A DNA stretch of 64,000 nt from Gentiana macrophylla (taxonomy: Eukaryota; Streptophyta; Magnoliopsida; Gentianales; Gentianaceae). Of the stretch, positions 1-11,350 are shown one piece after another. The stretch is from positions 55,631,947 to 55,695,946 of the forward strand of contig CM047806.1 of assembly GCA_026214975.1 (NCBI GenBank), written 5' to 3'. How positions within the stretch are numbered: position 1 is the stretch's first letter; each line of letters opens with the position of its first letter. The notes below the pieces were generated by a model. It was not told the origin of the DNA and made no database searches. It saw only the letters and a program-made list of their open reading frames with translations. The translations under genes were made by a program, and so were the position numbers.

Positions 1-785
1 ATTTGAACCCCATAACCACCAGATCAAAAAAGAATTTTACCCTTGATCATTGCCCTTTCCGCTATTTTCGCATAAGGCCTAGGCTTCCCCAGCCGCTTTA
101 CCCTATTCAAACCAACCACCATATCCTGTCGCACTCACCACCCAAATTCTTTCCTAAAGGCTATAGCCACACCAAATCAGTCCCACCAACCATAACTTTC
201 ATTGCTTCCGGTATTTGAACAACCGATTGTGTAGTTGTGTAAGAAAATCTACAATCACGCAGCAAAGGGGGCTTTGTTCTTTTGCAAAAAGGCGGTTGGT
301 GGCAGTTACTTCTTCGCCGGTTCCGGGTCCTACGAGACTCAGTTCGGTTGGTAACTTTTATTTTAATTAATTTGATAATTTTGTTTTCGCGGAAGATGGA
401 CTGTTTCATTTGGCAGACATCTTGTAAAGAAGTGATTTTCCTTGGTAAAACAAGAATGATGATGTCAATGGAACGCCTCAACCGTCAGTTATAGTCCCGC
501 TTGTTACAAGATCTCCCGCTGCGTGGAGTTTATCTCTTTTTTATTGGAGTCTATTTTCTCTTGCATTGGAGTTTCTTTTCTCCTCTAGAGGTTATTTTTC
601 CTGAATGGAGTTTAATCTCGTCCCCATTGGTTTTGTGAAGCCACCCTAGTTGTATGTTAACCTTTTGCTTTATTCAATAATATTTTTTATTTCGTAAAAA
701 AAAGAGGATTGTGTAATGAATCTTTGATGTCGGATTGCTGTATCCTTTTGAGTACCAAAATATTTACACTTCTCTGGATCAACAG
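1..785. other. Upstream intron of the ERGIC3-like gene
   Basis: No exon encoding the expected preceding ERGIC3 segment (the cysteine-rich luminal part) is visible here. The exon starting at 786 follows an AG acceptor at 784-785. The stretch is therefore probably intron and holds the retroposed insertion described separately. The short ORFs here show no recognisable domain. Confidence 0.5.
234..706 (+). mobile_element. Probable small non-LTR retroposed insertion with A-rich tail
   Basis: A 473 bp block is bounded by the 9 bp direct repeat GATTGTGTA (225-233 and 707-715). It ends in an A-run (696-703) preceded by an AATAAT-like signal, as expected for target-primed retroposition. The body has no convincing coding capacity. 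It could be a 5'-truncated LINE or a processed sequence; the repeat could also be chance. Confidence 0.4.
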
Positions 786-3700
786 TGTAAAAGGGAAGGT
801 TTTCTTCAAAGGATCAAAGAAGAAGAAGGTGAAGGATGCAACATTTACGGATTTCTAGATGTAAATAAAGTGGCGGGAAATTTTCATTTTGCTCCTGGGA
901 AGAGTTTTCAACAGGCCAATGTGCATGTCCATGATCTGCTCGCCTTTCAGAAGGACAGTTTTAATGTGAGATTATTTTGCGAGCACTCCTTAATGAAGCT
1001 TTATAACTTTTATGATCAATGTCTATTGAGATTGTTGTAGCTTAGTCAAGCTTAGTAAATTACACTTGTTGCAGATTAGCCACAAGATCAACAGATTAGC
1101 TTTTGGGGACTATTTTCCTGGTGTTGTAAATCCTCTTGATGGGTATGTTGTTCCCTAATTTATTTAGTCGTAGTTCAAGGTTGATTAACACCCCGTACCA
1201 CATTGGAAAGGAAAGAAATTATGGACCTAATTATATTAGGTCAACTTGGGTTAGCCATTTTAGCTCTGCGAAGGCTGGCTTAAAAGTTGACATTGAATGT
1301 TGTCATGCCCATGATAGCACTGAAAACCCTAGCATCGGAGCATTGTGATTGATCTTTATTGTATTAAAGAAGTACTCTTGTTGTTTTGCAGTGTGGAATG
1401 GACGCAACAAACACCCAATGCAATGTATCAGTATTTTATCAAGGTTGGTTTATTTTATTTGTATGATTCCCTTTTTTGTTTATATAGTTTTTCTTAAGCA
1501 CTTGAATTGATTACATTAAATGGAACAAAAAATGCATGGACTAACATTTGAGTTTCTCGCAACTTTTGGGCCCCTTCACGTTTCATTGGACCGACTTGGT
1601 TTATTTTCTCACTGCGATTCTGAGTTTCCTCAAGCCGGTTAATGCCAGTTTTTGCCAGTTTTTTGTATTTCGATTGTTTCCTTTTCTCATCGAGTCCATG
1701 GGTAAATGTTATGTTAAATTTTTTTGTTTTGAGAGCCTCATCTGCTGACCAGCTCCGTGTCCTGGAAAACCTGTGCATAATTTGTGGTTTGTTTATTTGC
1801 ATTTTTTTGTTTCTTTCTTTTTTGGGGAGTGGGGAATGAGATACTTAGTTTACCCCAAATTGTCGTCAGAGAGGTGGGGTGCTGAAGGCGGGGGGTTGTG
1901 TGTGTTGTTTGGCTGGTTGATTGTATGGCATCTGTCATGACCATTTAAGTTGATACTTTTTGGTCTGAACAGATGTGCAGAATCTGTGGTTTGTATGTTT
2001 GAACTTCTATCTTTTACTTTTATTTTTCCTTTATTATTTTTTGGGGGTTTGGGCAGGGTGAGGGATCAGATACTCCAACAACCTCAACTATTATCTCCAA
2101 TTAGTGGGCAAAGAATGTGGTCTCGATGGTTACTTGTATGGCTCTGACATGGCAATTTTAGATGTTCTGGTATAAAAAAGAATGTGTTATTGCGAGAAAG
2201 AAATAGGAATTTATCTTATTTTAACTAGTATCCAAGCCAGATACTGTTAGAAAGGAGAATGACTCTGGACCCTCAGCTTACTCTAAGAGACGGTGTCCTG
2301 ATGTTTATCTCATAGTTGCCAAATTAAGAAACATCTGACTGGTAAGGGGAGGTCATTGGTGCAAAACACTCCTGTCCTCGAAAGGAAATTTAAGCAAACT
2401 ACAGAAATTTATGGACCCTAAGGACTATCCTTTTGAGATGATTTCATTTTTTAACTACTAGAACTTAGTTTTACATGATCTGCATATAAATAAAGTGTCT
2501 TTGCACTGTCTATTTATTGATTACTTCCACACGTCCTAACCTTGTTTTACTACTTACTGAACTATACTGATGATACTCATTTGTTTCAATTGTTAGGAAT
2601 AAATTCTTCCAATTATGTTTTTGTCTAGTTTAGGAAGGGGAGAAGGGAAAGTTAAACCTATGTCAAGAATTATAACCATGAGACCTTGGTCACAGGTTGA
2701 AGATATTAAAGTAGCCTCTTGAGGACGTATAAAAATAAAGTGGCCGTGCATGTTATACCATATCTAATACTATACTTTCTCCCGCTTTGCTGGAGCTTGG
2801 TGCATTGGCCTACTGTATATGATACATAGGTTTAAGTTTTGGTTTAGTAATTGATACTGCAAGTGAGCCATATCAACTTACTAGCTTCCACGTAATAGCT
2901 CAATATCTTTCATGTTCTCTGTCCGGACTTTTTATTTTTATTTTTATTTTATGTGGCAGTGGTGTGGGGGTGGGGTACTGTTAAATGCAAATGGCATTAG
3001 AGTATTTAACTCAATCTTAGGAGTGCCTATTAAGTTATTAGTTATATGTGTTTGACAAACATATGATAGGTAAAGCAGCAATAACAGAAGAAAGGAATCG
3101 TTTCCTTAAAGCGTGAAGATACCTCCTTAATTGTTATTGATTTTTTTATCCAAACCGAGGTCATTGTAGGCTGGATGGTTTTATCAAAAGTCAACATTGA
3201 AATGGCACAAGTATCATTATAGGGGAGATACATTCTGGAAGTAAGATGTTTAAAATGAATAGTGGTTTTTGAAAAGTATACTGAGAATAATTCTAGGATG
3301 ATTGGCTTGCACAGCCTTCATATTTCATGCAAAGCCGTGCCTGCTACACACATCAAATGAGATTGTTGTATCTGATCATAGTGCTTTTATAATATTATCT
3401 TTCTCCTGTAGTAGTGCAATTCTAACTAGGGACAGCTGACTTCGATCAATTTTCACACCTCGTTGAACTAATCAGCTAGTAATTACTATTGGAAATTTTA
3501 TTATACTAGGGGGGAATTTTAGGCCCATTTCTTGCTACTACAAGCTGTCTTGAGTTAAGTAACTTCACTAACAAGGCAAGATAATTGGTGGCCGACCATT
3601 GACACTTTTTCTCACTTCAAATGATATCGTCTCACAAATACGATTTTTTTTGTGCTGCAGGTTGTACCTACTGTCTATACAGATGTCAATGGTCACACTA

Positions 3701-4630
3701 TCCAGTCAAATCAGGTACAAATTATTCGCATTTCTCTAAGATCTGTCAAATGTACTATTTTTTAACTGTTAGGTCATGAGATGCACCTGTAGTTTTTTTT
3801 TCTATTGTAGTTTTCTGTAACAGAAAACTATAGGGGAACAGATCTTGATGGAGCTACAAACACTTCCTGGGGCTTTCTTCTATTATGACCTGTCACCAAT
3901 TAAGGCAAGTACACATGGTTTCAAAGCTATCATATTAATTGCAAGCTGCTTATTTGGTTTATAGTGCATAACAATCCAGATTTGTCACTGGCCTTCTCTG
4001 TGTATCATGCTGACCTGGTTGGATCTTATTATACTTTGATGATGTAGGTTACGTTCGTGGAGGGGCATGTTTCATTTTTACACTTCTTGACAAATGTTTG
4101 TGCTATAGTAGGAGGTAATGCGTGCTTTTCTTTTTAGAGGGATGTCCTAACTCCACGTGAATAGTCTTTTATTCCCTATTATTTCATTCAATTGTCACTT
4201 TGGGTATGGGAACATAATCAAAATGCTTATGTTCTTGTTTGTTTTGCACACCCAGTGCGATTCAATAGAATGTGAGAGCAAATCCACTCATGTGAATGTG
4301 ATTCATTGAGTGGAGGAGATCCGTTCACATGCTTGTTCTGTAAAGGAGAGCGGACCTCATTTTTTCTCCCTATGGAGCTCAAAATCGTTTTGTTTTGGTG
4401 TTAGTGAAAAAAAAAAAGCATAAAAAAACAAAACAAAACTAGCCACATGAAGAATCATATGACCATTTCACTGGAGAGAATCCTAATTCCTTCATGATGT
4501 CCTCTAATGTTGTAAAATTTTGTGGCTTAATGTATCAGGTGTGTTTACGGTTTCTGGGATAATTGATTCCTTCATATATCACGGCCAGAAAGCAATTAAG
4601 AAGAAGATGGAAATCGGCAAATTTAGCTGA
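786..4630 (+). CDS. ERGIC3: ERGIC3/ERV46-like ER-Golgi cargo receptor, C-terminal exons (frameshifted)
   Basis: Homologues are membrane proteins cycling between ER and Golgi in COPII/COPI vesicles. Seven exons can be placed: 786-965, 1075-1142, 1392-1443, 3661-3714, 3811-3904, 4048-4114 and 4539-4630 (stop TGA 4628-4630). Visible conserved stretches are CKREGFLQRI, GNFHFAPGKSFQQ, NRLAFGDYFPGVVNPLDG, SFLHFLTNVCAIVGG and a lysine-rich end KKKMEIGKFS. All splice sites are GT-AG except the donor after 3904, which reads AAG then GCAAGT (GC-AG). Exon 3811-3904 is 94 nt where the family has 31 codons (93 nt), so one extra base near 3853 breaks the frame and gives an early stop. N-terminal exons must lie left of the window. 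The rest of the frame is well conserved, so this is either a recent pseudogene or a one-base sequence error. Confidence 0.9.
1444..3660 (+). other. Large intron of the ERGIC3-like gene
   Basis: This 2.2 kb T-rich intron lies between the exon ending YQYFIK and the exon starting VVPTVYTD, which are contiguous in the protein family. It starts GTTGGT and ends TGCTGCAG. I see no further exon or transposon structure in it. Confidence 0.8.
3905..4047 (+). other. GC-AG intron
   Basis: The intron starts GCAAGT directly after the codon for the Lys of SPIK and ends GATGTAG. Both neighbouring exons require exactly this junction to keep the conserved protein. GC donors with an otherwise strong consensus are a known minor class in plants. 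Confidence 0.75.
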
Positions 4631-5330
4631 TCAATGCAGTTCATGCCGCCGCCTCTTTGTTTGGGTTTACATTCTGGCAATATAAGTTTGTCACTTTCTG
4701 CAAAATTACACCAGAAGATCGATGACAAGCACAGAGAAATGGGACTTAAGAGACCAGGCTTGTAAATCGGGGATGCGTCATAATTGGGGTTTTCAGTTAC
4801 TAACTAACAACCTATCTTTACTTGTCAATTTGCTTTTATCTGTACTTTCATCAAAAAAAAAAGAAGAAATGACTGATCTTATAGCTGTTTCTGGAGGCGT
4901 AGGGAGTTTTTACACATTTTAATGTTAATGGGGAAACTTGTGGGTTTTTTCTTATTAATTATTATCAAAGGTAAAAGGACATCATTATTTTGTTTGTAAA
5001 CTTGTCGGATTTTATTCTCCCTTTTTGTGTTAGTTATTTCACAAGACATGGGTCTATTTGTGATTCGAGGTAGAGTTGTAAGTGCTGGTCCCTCCCTCAA
5101 CTAGGGGGCAGTCACCCTCTATGGTTCTAGGAAAAAAAAAACAGTAATATACAAAATGTTTTTCATTGATTTGTCACATGATATTAACGAGTAAATTGAC
5201 ATTTATTTATTAGTCATTAGTAAAGTGATACGTTAAAATAATAATATAAACAATTGAAAAACAAAAATATATTGTAATATTGATATTGGTAGTTATTGCT
5301 TCACAATTTAAAGCATATAATTATTATGTG
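4631..5330 (+). other. 3' UTR and downstream intergenic DNA
   Basis: This follows the ERGIC3-like stop codon. The first 250-300 bases probably form the 3' UTR; an A-run with AAGAAG follows at 4852-4866. Beyond about 5,100 the DNA is AT-rich with no gene or repeat that I recognise. Confidence 0.5.
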
Positions 5331-5465
5331 CGACATGTGGCCCATGCCTCCTATTTGTTCAGGTCGGGTGGCGTGAACTCTGATTTGATCCGGATATTAA
5401 ATCCCGCCGTTGGGTTCTTCGATCACTCCTTACCTTGATAGGAAGATTGCTTATTCAAAAATTCA

Positions 5466-5667
5466 TCGGGTGTGTAACGTGTGAGAATCTGCCAAACAGT
5501 TCGCATCAAATTCTGAAGAAAGCTAAAAAAAGCTTTGTTTGATGAGCTTGAGTAGTATTAGGTAGTTGATCAGGTAAAGGCTGACCAAGCCAATGATGCT
5601 TAGCTGGTCTTTTCGGATGATCAGCCACATTGGGACTGAGACACGGCTCGGACTCCCACGGAGGGCA
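5466..5667 (+). pseudogene. rrn18: Nuclear copy of mitochondrial 18S rRNA (rrn18) fragment
   Basis: About 200 bases match the 5' third of plant mitochondrial small-subunit rRNA. Landmarks in order are TGTGTAACGTGTGAGAATCTG, AGTATTAGGTAGTTG, AGGCTGACCAAGCCAATGATG, then GATGATCAGCCACATTGGGA and GACTGAGACACGGC. The 'CCAATGATGCTTAGCTGG' version separates it from the chloroplast 16S form. It carries small substitutions and indels (for example ACGGAGGGCA where the gene has a G-run). It is an isolated fragment without the rest of the gene, so it is a non-functional nuclear insertion of mitochondrial DNA. Confidence 0.85.
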
Positions 5668-6261
5668 TATCATTTGCTGAGAAAGAAAGACCAAGATAAA
5701 TCAAAAATCAAGACCTTCCTCTTACGAGTGGCGTACACACCTCTTTAGAGCGTTGAATCATTTTTCTTTACCCAAAAAAAAAAAAAAGGGTAGAAAAACG
5801 CCCATTTACTATTAGTACTATTAGTAGTAAAGCCTAAAGGCCCTTTACTTTAATATAATAAAAGGTAAGACAGCCAAGCCCTATCTCAGTAATGCTACGG
5901 CTCCTTGGTGGGAATGAAAGGGCTGTACCCCTATCACAACAAGTCAAGTACTCATTTCTGGTGTCAGAAAGAGTTATAGTGTATTTTTAGTATTAAGGTA
6001 CATATATCATAAGGTATAGTCATTATTTGTAGGATGGTGGTTCATGTAAGCTTGGGCCTTTCATTTGGGCCCTCTTGGAACACCATGTGGTTCAATGTTG
6101 GGAAAGCTCAGATTTTCAAAGTTAGGTGGTCAGGTATAACTAAGAAAGAAGCCATTGGAAGTGCCTGGAGAAAAGAATTCAAATCTAAGAAATCGGCTAA
6201 CCAATTATGATGGAAGGTATCTAATCTCATTACTTACTCATCAGTAAAGTATAAGATCTAG
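5668..6261. other. Unassigned low-copy stretch, possibly more organelle-derived DNA
   Basis: No ORF or repeat could be assigned. It contains an A-run at 5,774-5,787 and an even-composition segment (5,835-5,945) resembling plant mitochondrial spacer DNA in style. I cannot prove it belongs to the same insertion as the rrn18 fragment. Confidence 0.3.
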
Positions 6262-6429
6262 TCATGAATCTTTCCTCGTCGTAACATAGGCTTGGGAGGG
6301 ATTACGATGACATTCTTTACTGCGACCCCAATAGTCGGTATTACTGTGCGGGGCTGATTGTATCGGCGCAGGTATGACGAAAGCCTGAGGAACCGCAGTT
6401 TGAACATATGCTCCAACCCTTTCTCGTGC
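6262..6429 (-). CDS. Candidate terminal exon of an unknown gene (56 codons)
   Basis: On the minus strand a clean acceptor (TTTCATTACAG, ending 6430) is followed by a 168-base open stretch, exactly 56 codons, ending TGA at 6264-6262. The peptide starts ARERVGAYVQTAVPQ, is Pro/Ala/Gln-rich in the middle and ends in a basic segment (VTTRKDS). I do not recognise a family. Composition is more balanced than in the flanking AT-rich DNA. It may be an orphan exon of a decayed gene; no convincing upstream exon was found in 6,430-7,150. Confidence 0.3.
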   Translation of the reverse strand, partial: ARERVGAYVQTAVPQAFVIPAPIQSAPHSNTDYWGRSKECHRNPSQAYVTTRKDS

Positions 6430-7439
6430 CTGTAATGAAACAGAATGGTTTCATGTTATTTCATCAATTAGTTATTCCTCTATTCGTATCTCTTTTTCCA
6501 ATTTCGGTCATGATTAGTTCACAAGATTAAATGGAAAATTCTCTGCCCTTGATTTGATTGTTTTCCAAGAATGTTGAGTTGGGTATGTAAGTCGGGAAGT
6601 TTTTGTGTGGTATATCAATTTGCACCGAATTGACAGGTAAATAAATTTTGACCACACAAGTTGAATTCAGTTTAGAAATAAAATGTTTAAATCTTGCCAC
6701 ATTGGTGCACCCCGCATATGGCAGATGCACCCAATAACTTCCCATGCAAGTCACCCGTTCCATCCCGGTCAGTTGAAACTCTTTATCCTAAGTGAAGTAC
6801 CATAAAAGTATAAGAAATTAGTGACGAGCAGACTCACTTGTCGAACTAGCAGGTGCCAACTTGATTTCCTAAAATCTTGCAACACGCTTATGGAGCTTGG
6901 CGAGCGCTTTGTACGGGGAGGTCGATCATTGTTTCAGGTGTACTGCAATCTGAAGGACATAGTTCCTACTCCGTTAATACCACCCGCGGACTCCAGAACA
7001 CATTCTTTGGTAGGCAGTGTTCCTTCAACACTCTGGTCAACAAACTCCCAGAGATATTTCAATCTTTTTTGCCTACTAAAATGAAAGAGATGATGAGTCT
7101 CCAAGTTTGTGATTCATCAGAGTGTAGCAAGATGCCCGGATGAAGCTATGCCATTAAAGGCCTTGTCACGAGCTGGACTCGAACCAGCACCTCTAGGACA
7201 TACACATCGAACTATCTTTCATTCTTATTTTAGATAAAAGCAATTCAGAGCGGATTGTTTGCATACTGAATTTATTATATGTTACGTGATCTTTCAATAT
7301 CATATCATAATGACTTTTCATCCTACCTATAAGCATTTTGTTCATATATTTTTATATTCTACTTTTATCATACCGGAAGAAGTAATTGAAATATGACCAC
7401 CATATATTTTTTTCATTGATTAGCCTAGTTTAATATAGG
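6430..7439. other. Unassigned stretch between exon candidate and minus-strand ORF
   Basis: Short ORFs occur on both strands (for example + 6,821-7,143), but none has a recognisable domain or splice-site support. A tRNA T-arm-like hairpin at 7,172-7,188 has no acceptor partner (see rejected items). Confidence 0.3.
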
Positions 7440-8062
7440 TTAGTTTACCAGATAAAAGAGTTGATCCAATAATGAAGTGATCTCCTGCTCTGAGAGTGAT
7501 GAATTAGATATGTATGCTTCATGCATAAAATGACTATGTACTATATTTTGATAGTTATTATAAAATTCCAAATTCAAGTCAATCATGACTAAATTCAAAA
7601 GTACAATGGTAATAATATCTACCGGAGGAAAATTCATATTATACAAATCGAAATAGATTGATTCATCTATAGAAATATCATAAATAGAATCGGGCATTTC
7701 AAAGAAATACTGAATAAGCTCAAAAATAGATTTATTACGAACAATTGATTCTACAATAGACAGAAGACGGGATATATTGAGAGTTAGAGTTGATCGGTTT
7801 AGATCTACTTTATATAAACCATCAAACTTACCTCTTGAAATAAGATACTAATAAAAGTTTTTTTTGCTAAACATCGAAATCCAAATGTGTTCTTTATATA
7901 ATTATATTCATTATAAATAGCTTTGTTTAGCATTAGAGATGCTAATACAAGATTGTTTGATGCCTCAGGGAGAACTCCAATACCAAAATTGGGAGCTAAT
8001 TCATCAGTATGTGCTACATAATAAAATCTCTCATGATAATTGTCATCCAGATTTATGATCAC
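7440..8062 (-). pseudogene. Unrecognised minus-strand protein-coding relic in two frames
   Basis: Reading leftwards, an 85-codon frame (8062-7805) ends with a stop. A second frame then stays open from just downstream, without an ATG, through 7697 to the stop at 7440. Together they give roughly 200 residues with one frameshift near 7,805. The protein is Ile/Asn/Leu-rich, with segments such as FEMPDSIYDISIDESIYFDL and FPPVDIITIVLLNLV. The spacing of hydrophobic blocks faintly recalls group II intron maturase/RT domains, but I cannot confirm this. It abuts the broken 5' end of Copia A. Confidence 0.3.
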
Positions 8063-8088
8063 TTAAAATAGATCTTTGATTCATAAGA

Positions 8089-9795
8089 AGATGGAGAAGA
8101 CACTTTATGGAATATGGAATGAAAGAAAACCCAACATTTCATATTTTCATGCCTTTAGAAGTAAATGTTTCATCCATAATAATAGAAAATATCAGTTGAA
8201 TATCATTGATCCAAAATCTGATGAATGAGTGTTCTTATGGTATTTGGCAACCAACAAAACAATTAGAGTGTTGAATAGAAAAACCATGCTGCATGAAGAG
8301 TCAATACATTTGGTGTTTGATTAATCACATTTCAATGGAGAAATGATAGAAGATGTACCAGAGGCAAACAAGCAGTTGAAAGACAAAGAACCAATATTTT
8401 TTGATATTGAAAGAAATGCAGCTAAACTAAAGAAATCTGTTGATGAGAATCCAGTTGAGCAACCTGCTGAGCACTCATCTTATTCCTCAGTAGACAACAC
8501 CTCTGAAAATAAAGTTCATGCCAACCAACCAGATCTACATTGAGTGAGAGATCACCCAGTTGAGCAAGTAATTGGTGATGTTCAACAATGGTAAAGACCA
8601 GAAGATAGTTGGAAGCCATGTTAACTTGTTTTCTATCTTAGCTAGATCCTAAAGGAATTGATGAGGCAATACAAGATCCATATATGATTTTGGCAATGCA
8701 AGAAGAGTTGAATGAATTTGAAAGAAACCAAGTATGGGAGCTAGTGGACAAACCATCTCATGCAATCATCTTTGGCACCAAGTGGGTGTTCAGAAACAAG
8801 ATGGATGAAAGTGGAGTCATTTTTAAAAAAACAAGACTAGCGGCAAAAGGGTATTCACAAGCTGAAGGCATAGAATTTGATGAAACTTATGCACCAGTTG
8901 CAAAACTAGAAGCTATCATATCGTTCCTAGCTCATGCAACCTACAATAATTTCAAGGTTTTCTAAATGGATGTAAAAAATGTTTTTCTTAATGGATTCTA
9001 GAAGAGGTCTATGTTCAACCCCCCTCAGCTTTTGAGGTCAAGGACCAAGAAGACAAAGTGTACAAGCTGAAGAAAGCCTTGTATGGGCTGAAACAGTCAC
9101 TTAGAGCCTGTATGAGACTTTGCCTCAGTTTTTTGTTCAGAATGTCTTCACCAAAGGTACTGTAGACAAGACCTTGTTCATAATCAAGGAAGGTGAAAGC
9201 ACCCTGCTTGTCCAAATATATGTTGATGATATCATATTTGGATCAGAGGATGAAAAGCTATGTGAGAAGTTCTCAAATCTGATAAAAAGCGAATTCGAGA
9301 TGAGTATGATGGGTGGTGAACTACTTTTTGGGAGTGCAAGTTCGACAACTGAATGATGGAATCTTCATTCACCAAGACAAATATACATGAGAGTTGATCA
9401 AAAAGTTTTGAATGGAGACCAGTGTAAAGATTTCAACACCAATGAGTAAATGAATCCATATGAAGGCAAAAATGGAAAAGATGTGGACCAGACATTGTAT
9501 AGAAGAATGATATGATATCTTTTGTACCTGACAGGCAGCGAACCTGGCATATCTTTTGCAGATGGTGTTTGTGCAAGATTTCAATCCAAACATCAGGAAA
9601 GTCACATTGCTACTATGAAAAGATTTCTGAGATATCTGAAGGAAACTCTTGATGTTGGCAAAGGCACCTTAGAGAATGAAGCTTCAAGTTGATATCCTAT
9701 TCAGGCTCAGACTATGTTGGATGCAAGGTGGACAAAATAAGCACATCAGGAACTTGTCAGCTATTAGGAAACAGACTTGTTTCATGGTTTAGCAA
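8089..9795 (+). pseudogene. Copia A pol fragment: integrase tail, RT, start of RNase H
   Basis: Interrupted frames carry Copia landmarks in order: the post-integrase block with LYGIWNERKPNISYFHAF (about 8,100), the linker before RT (8,343-8,543), RT start NQVWELVDKP with GTKWVFRNKMDESG (8,684-8,965), MDVKNVFLNG (8,966), the active-site segment YVDDIIFGSEDEK (9,217-9,255), then RNase H GCKVDKISTSGTCQLLG, ending at LVSWFS where Copia B starts. Several stops and frameshifts make it non-functional. The catalytic YVDD itself is intact. Confidence 0.85.
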
Positions 9796-11214
9796 TGTTA
9801 AGAACATTTTATTATGTTTTGATGATGGCCATAATAGCTGTTATAGCAAGCCTGAAATAAGTTAGAATTCTCTGTATAAGTCTTTACTTAGAGTCTGACA
9901 TGTTGTATAAGTTGAGTCAGACAAGTATTGTACTAGTTGGTAGGGCGGCAAAGCAATAAGCAGATATTCGGCGAGTGAAGCCAGCCCAAGCACCAGCGAG
10001 AGAAGCAATCTGAGACATTAAAGGCGACTTGTAACCAAGGAAGTGCAGTGATGACCTTGGACAAGTCTAAGTTATACTACAAGCGATGCACATTAATATT
10101 CGAATATGGTGTACACTGATCTCACCCCAATCAAAGATCGGTGAAGTACAAAGATTCTCCTCAAGCGAAACAAAGAAGAAAATAGTGATCGGCAAAGCGG
10201 ACTCATTTTAATTGAGTAAAACGAAGCAGTGAAGGAAAAGCTAAAGCGGCTAAGTCGGAAGGATCACTCGACCGTTATAAAAGCAGCGAAGTAACACTTA
10301 CGGTCGATTTAATATCGTTGAAGATTGAGAAGATCATGCATTAAATGCACAATCAATAGAGGATCAATCAGGGCCGGATTTTACGCTGCTATCGTTTGAA
10401 GAAAGAATCCGATCAACGAAATCAAGAGAGAATGCAATTAAGGGGAATCAAGAATAAAATCAAGGATAATTCCCTCATTAATATAGCCAGCGGACGAATT
10501 TCAAAATCAAGGTTATTCAAGGCTATAAATAGAAGGCATTGTGAGACGAGAGAAGCGTGAGGAGCGAAAATAAAAATCAAGTGAAAACTCTGTCAATTTG
10601 AAAAGCCTTCTCTCTGAACTTACAAAGGAAACATCTAGTGATCAACTCGGATATCGAGCTACAAAGTCATACTTGGTGTGAGATTGATCAACCAAGTGTA
10701 TGAATCACATTCACATCAAAGCTGAAACAAGCTGAATCGAGGCAATGCGAGAAGGAGTTGAATCTGTGATAGGCGTTGAAGGATTTTGATCTCGAGGAAG
10801 CGACAAGGAAGACTAAATCAACTTTGAAAAGCTGTTGCGAGTCAAGGAGTGATAGTCTTGTAGATTGTGAAGCTTGGGAAGCCAAGGACAATCATACTAT
10901 TGTATCTGTAAAAACAATAGTGAATTCCTCCGATCATCACGGGAGAAGAGTGGATTAAGGGATTACACCACCCTGGACCACTTTATAAGCCTTGTGTCAA
11001 TTTAATTTACGCAATTTACTTTACAACATTTATTTAATTTGCCTACATCATAACTTATATACTGTGATTGCCTAAAGCGATTTGAAAACAACATAGTAAG
11101 AAGAGACTTAATTATCCATTTGCCCAAAAGCTTTTAAATAAAAGAAAAGTTTTGAAACTCCACTATAGTCATTCACCCCCCATCGACTATAGTTTCACCG
11201 CTCTGGGACCAACA
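9796..11214 (+). repeat. Copia B 5' LTR
   Basis: The LTR starts TGTTAAGAAC and ends GGGACCAACA directly before the PBS. It matches 25,142-26,504 over nearly its whole length; many of the differences fall at CTG/CAG sites (for example CTG 9,895-9,897 against CG 25,242-25,243). TATA box is at 10,524-10,531. Confidence 0.9.
10524..10531 (+). promoter_or_regulatory. TATA box of Copia B 5' LTR
   Basis: TATAAATA sits in the middle of the LTR, with the same box at 25,863-25,870 in the 3' LTR. Copia A has an equivalent TATAAATA at 29,175-29,182. Confidence 0.6.
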
Positions 11215-11216
11215 AT

Positions 11217-11228
11217 TGGTATCGAGGC
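11217..11228 (+). other. Copia B primer-binding site
   Basis: TGGTATCGAGGC lies two bases after the LTR end and corresponds to the standard initiator-Met tRNA complement TGGTATCAGAGC. The CAG of the standard site is altered, as at many other CAG sites here. Confidence 0.75.
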
Positions 11229-11350
11229 GGTGTTCTTAGTATTAGAACTTTGTTGAGATCTAATTTACGGTAACAAGGAGATCACTTATTTTCAAAGTAG
11301 TTTTCAAATCGAGTTTTATATAAACTTACATTTATATCTTCATTTGCCTA

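Noticed and set aside
6821..7143. Two overlapping + strand ORFs of 87-88 codons
   Set aside because: They overlap in different frames, have no domain, splice support or codon signal, and lie beside low-copy non-coding DNA.
7160..7200. tRNA gene on the minus strand (T-arm GCTGGTTCGAGTCCAGC at 7,188-7,172)
   Set aside because: The T-arm is perfect, but no matching 5' acceptor strand, D-arm or anticodon arm is found at tRNA distance. At most it is a fragment, possibly organelle-derived.
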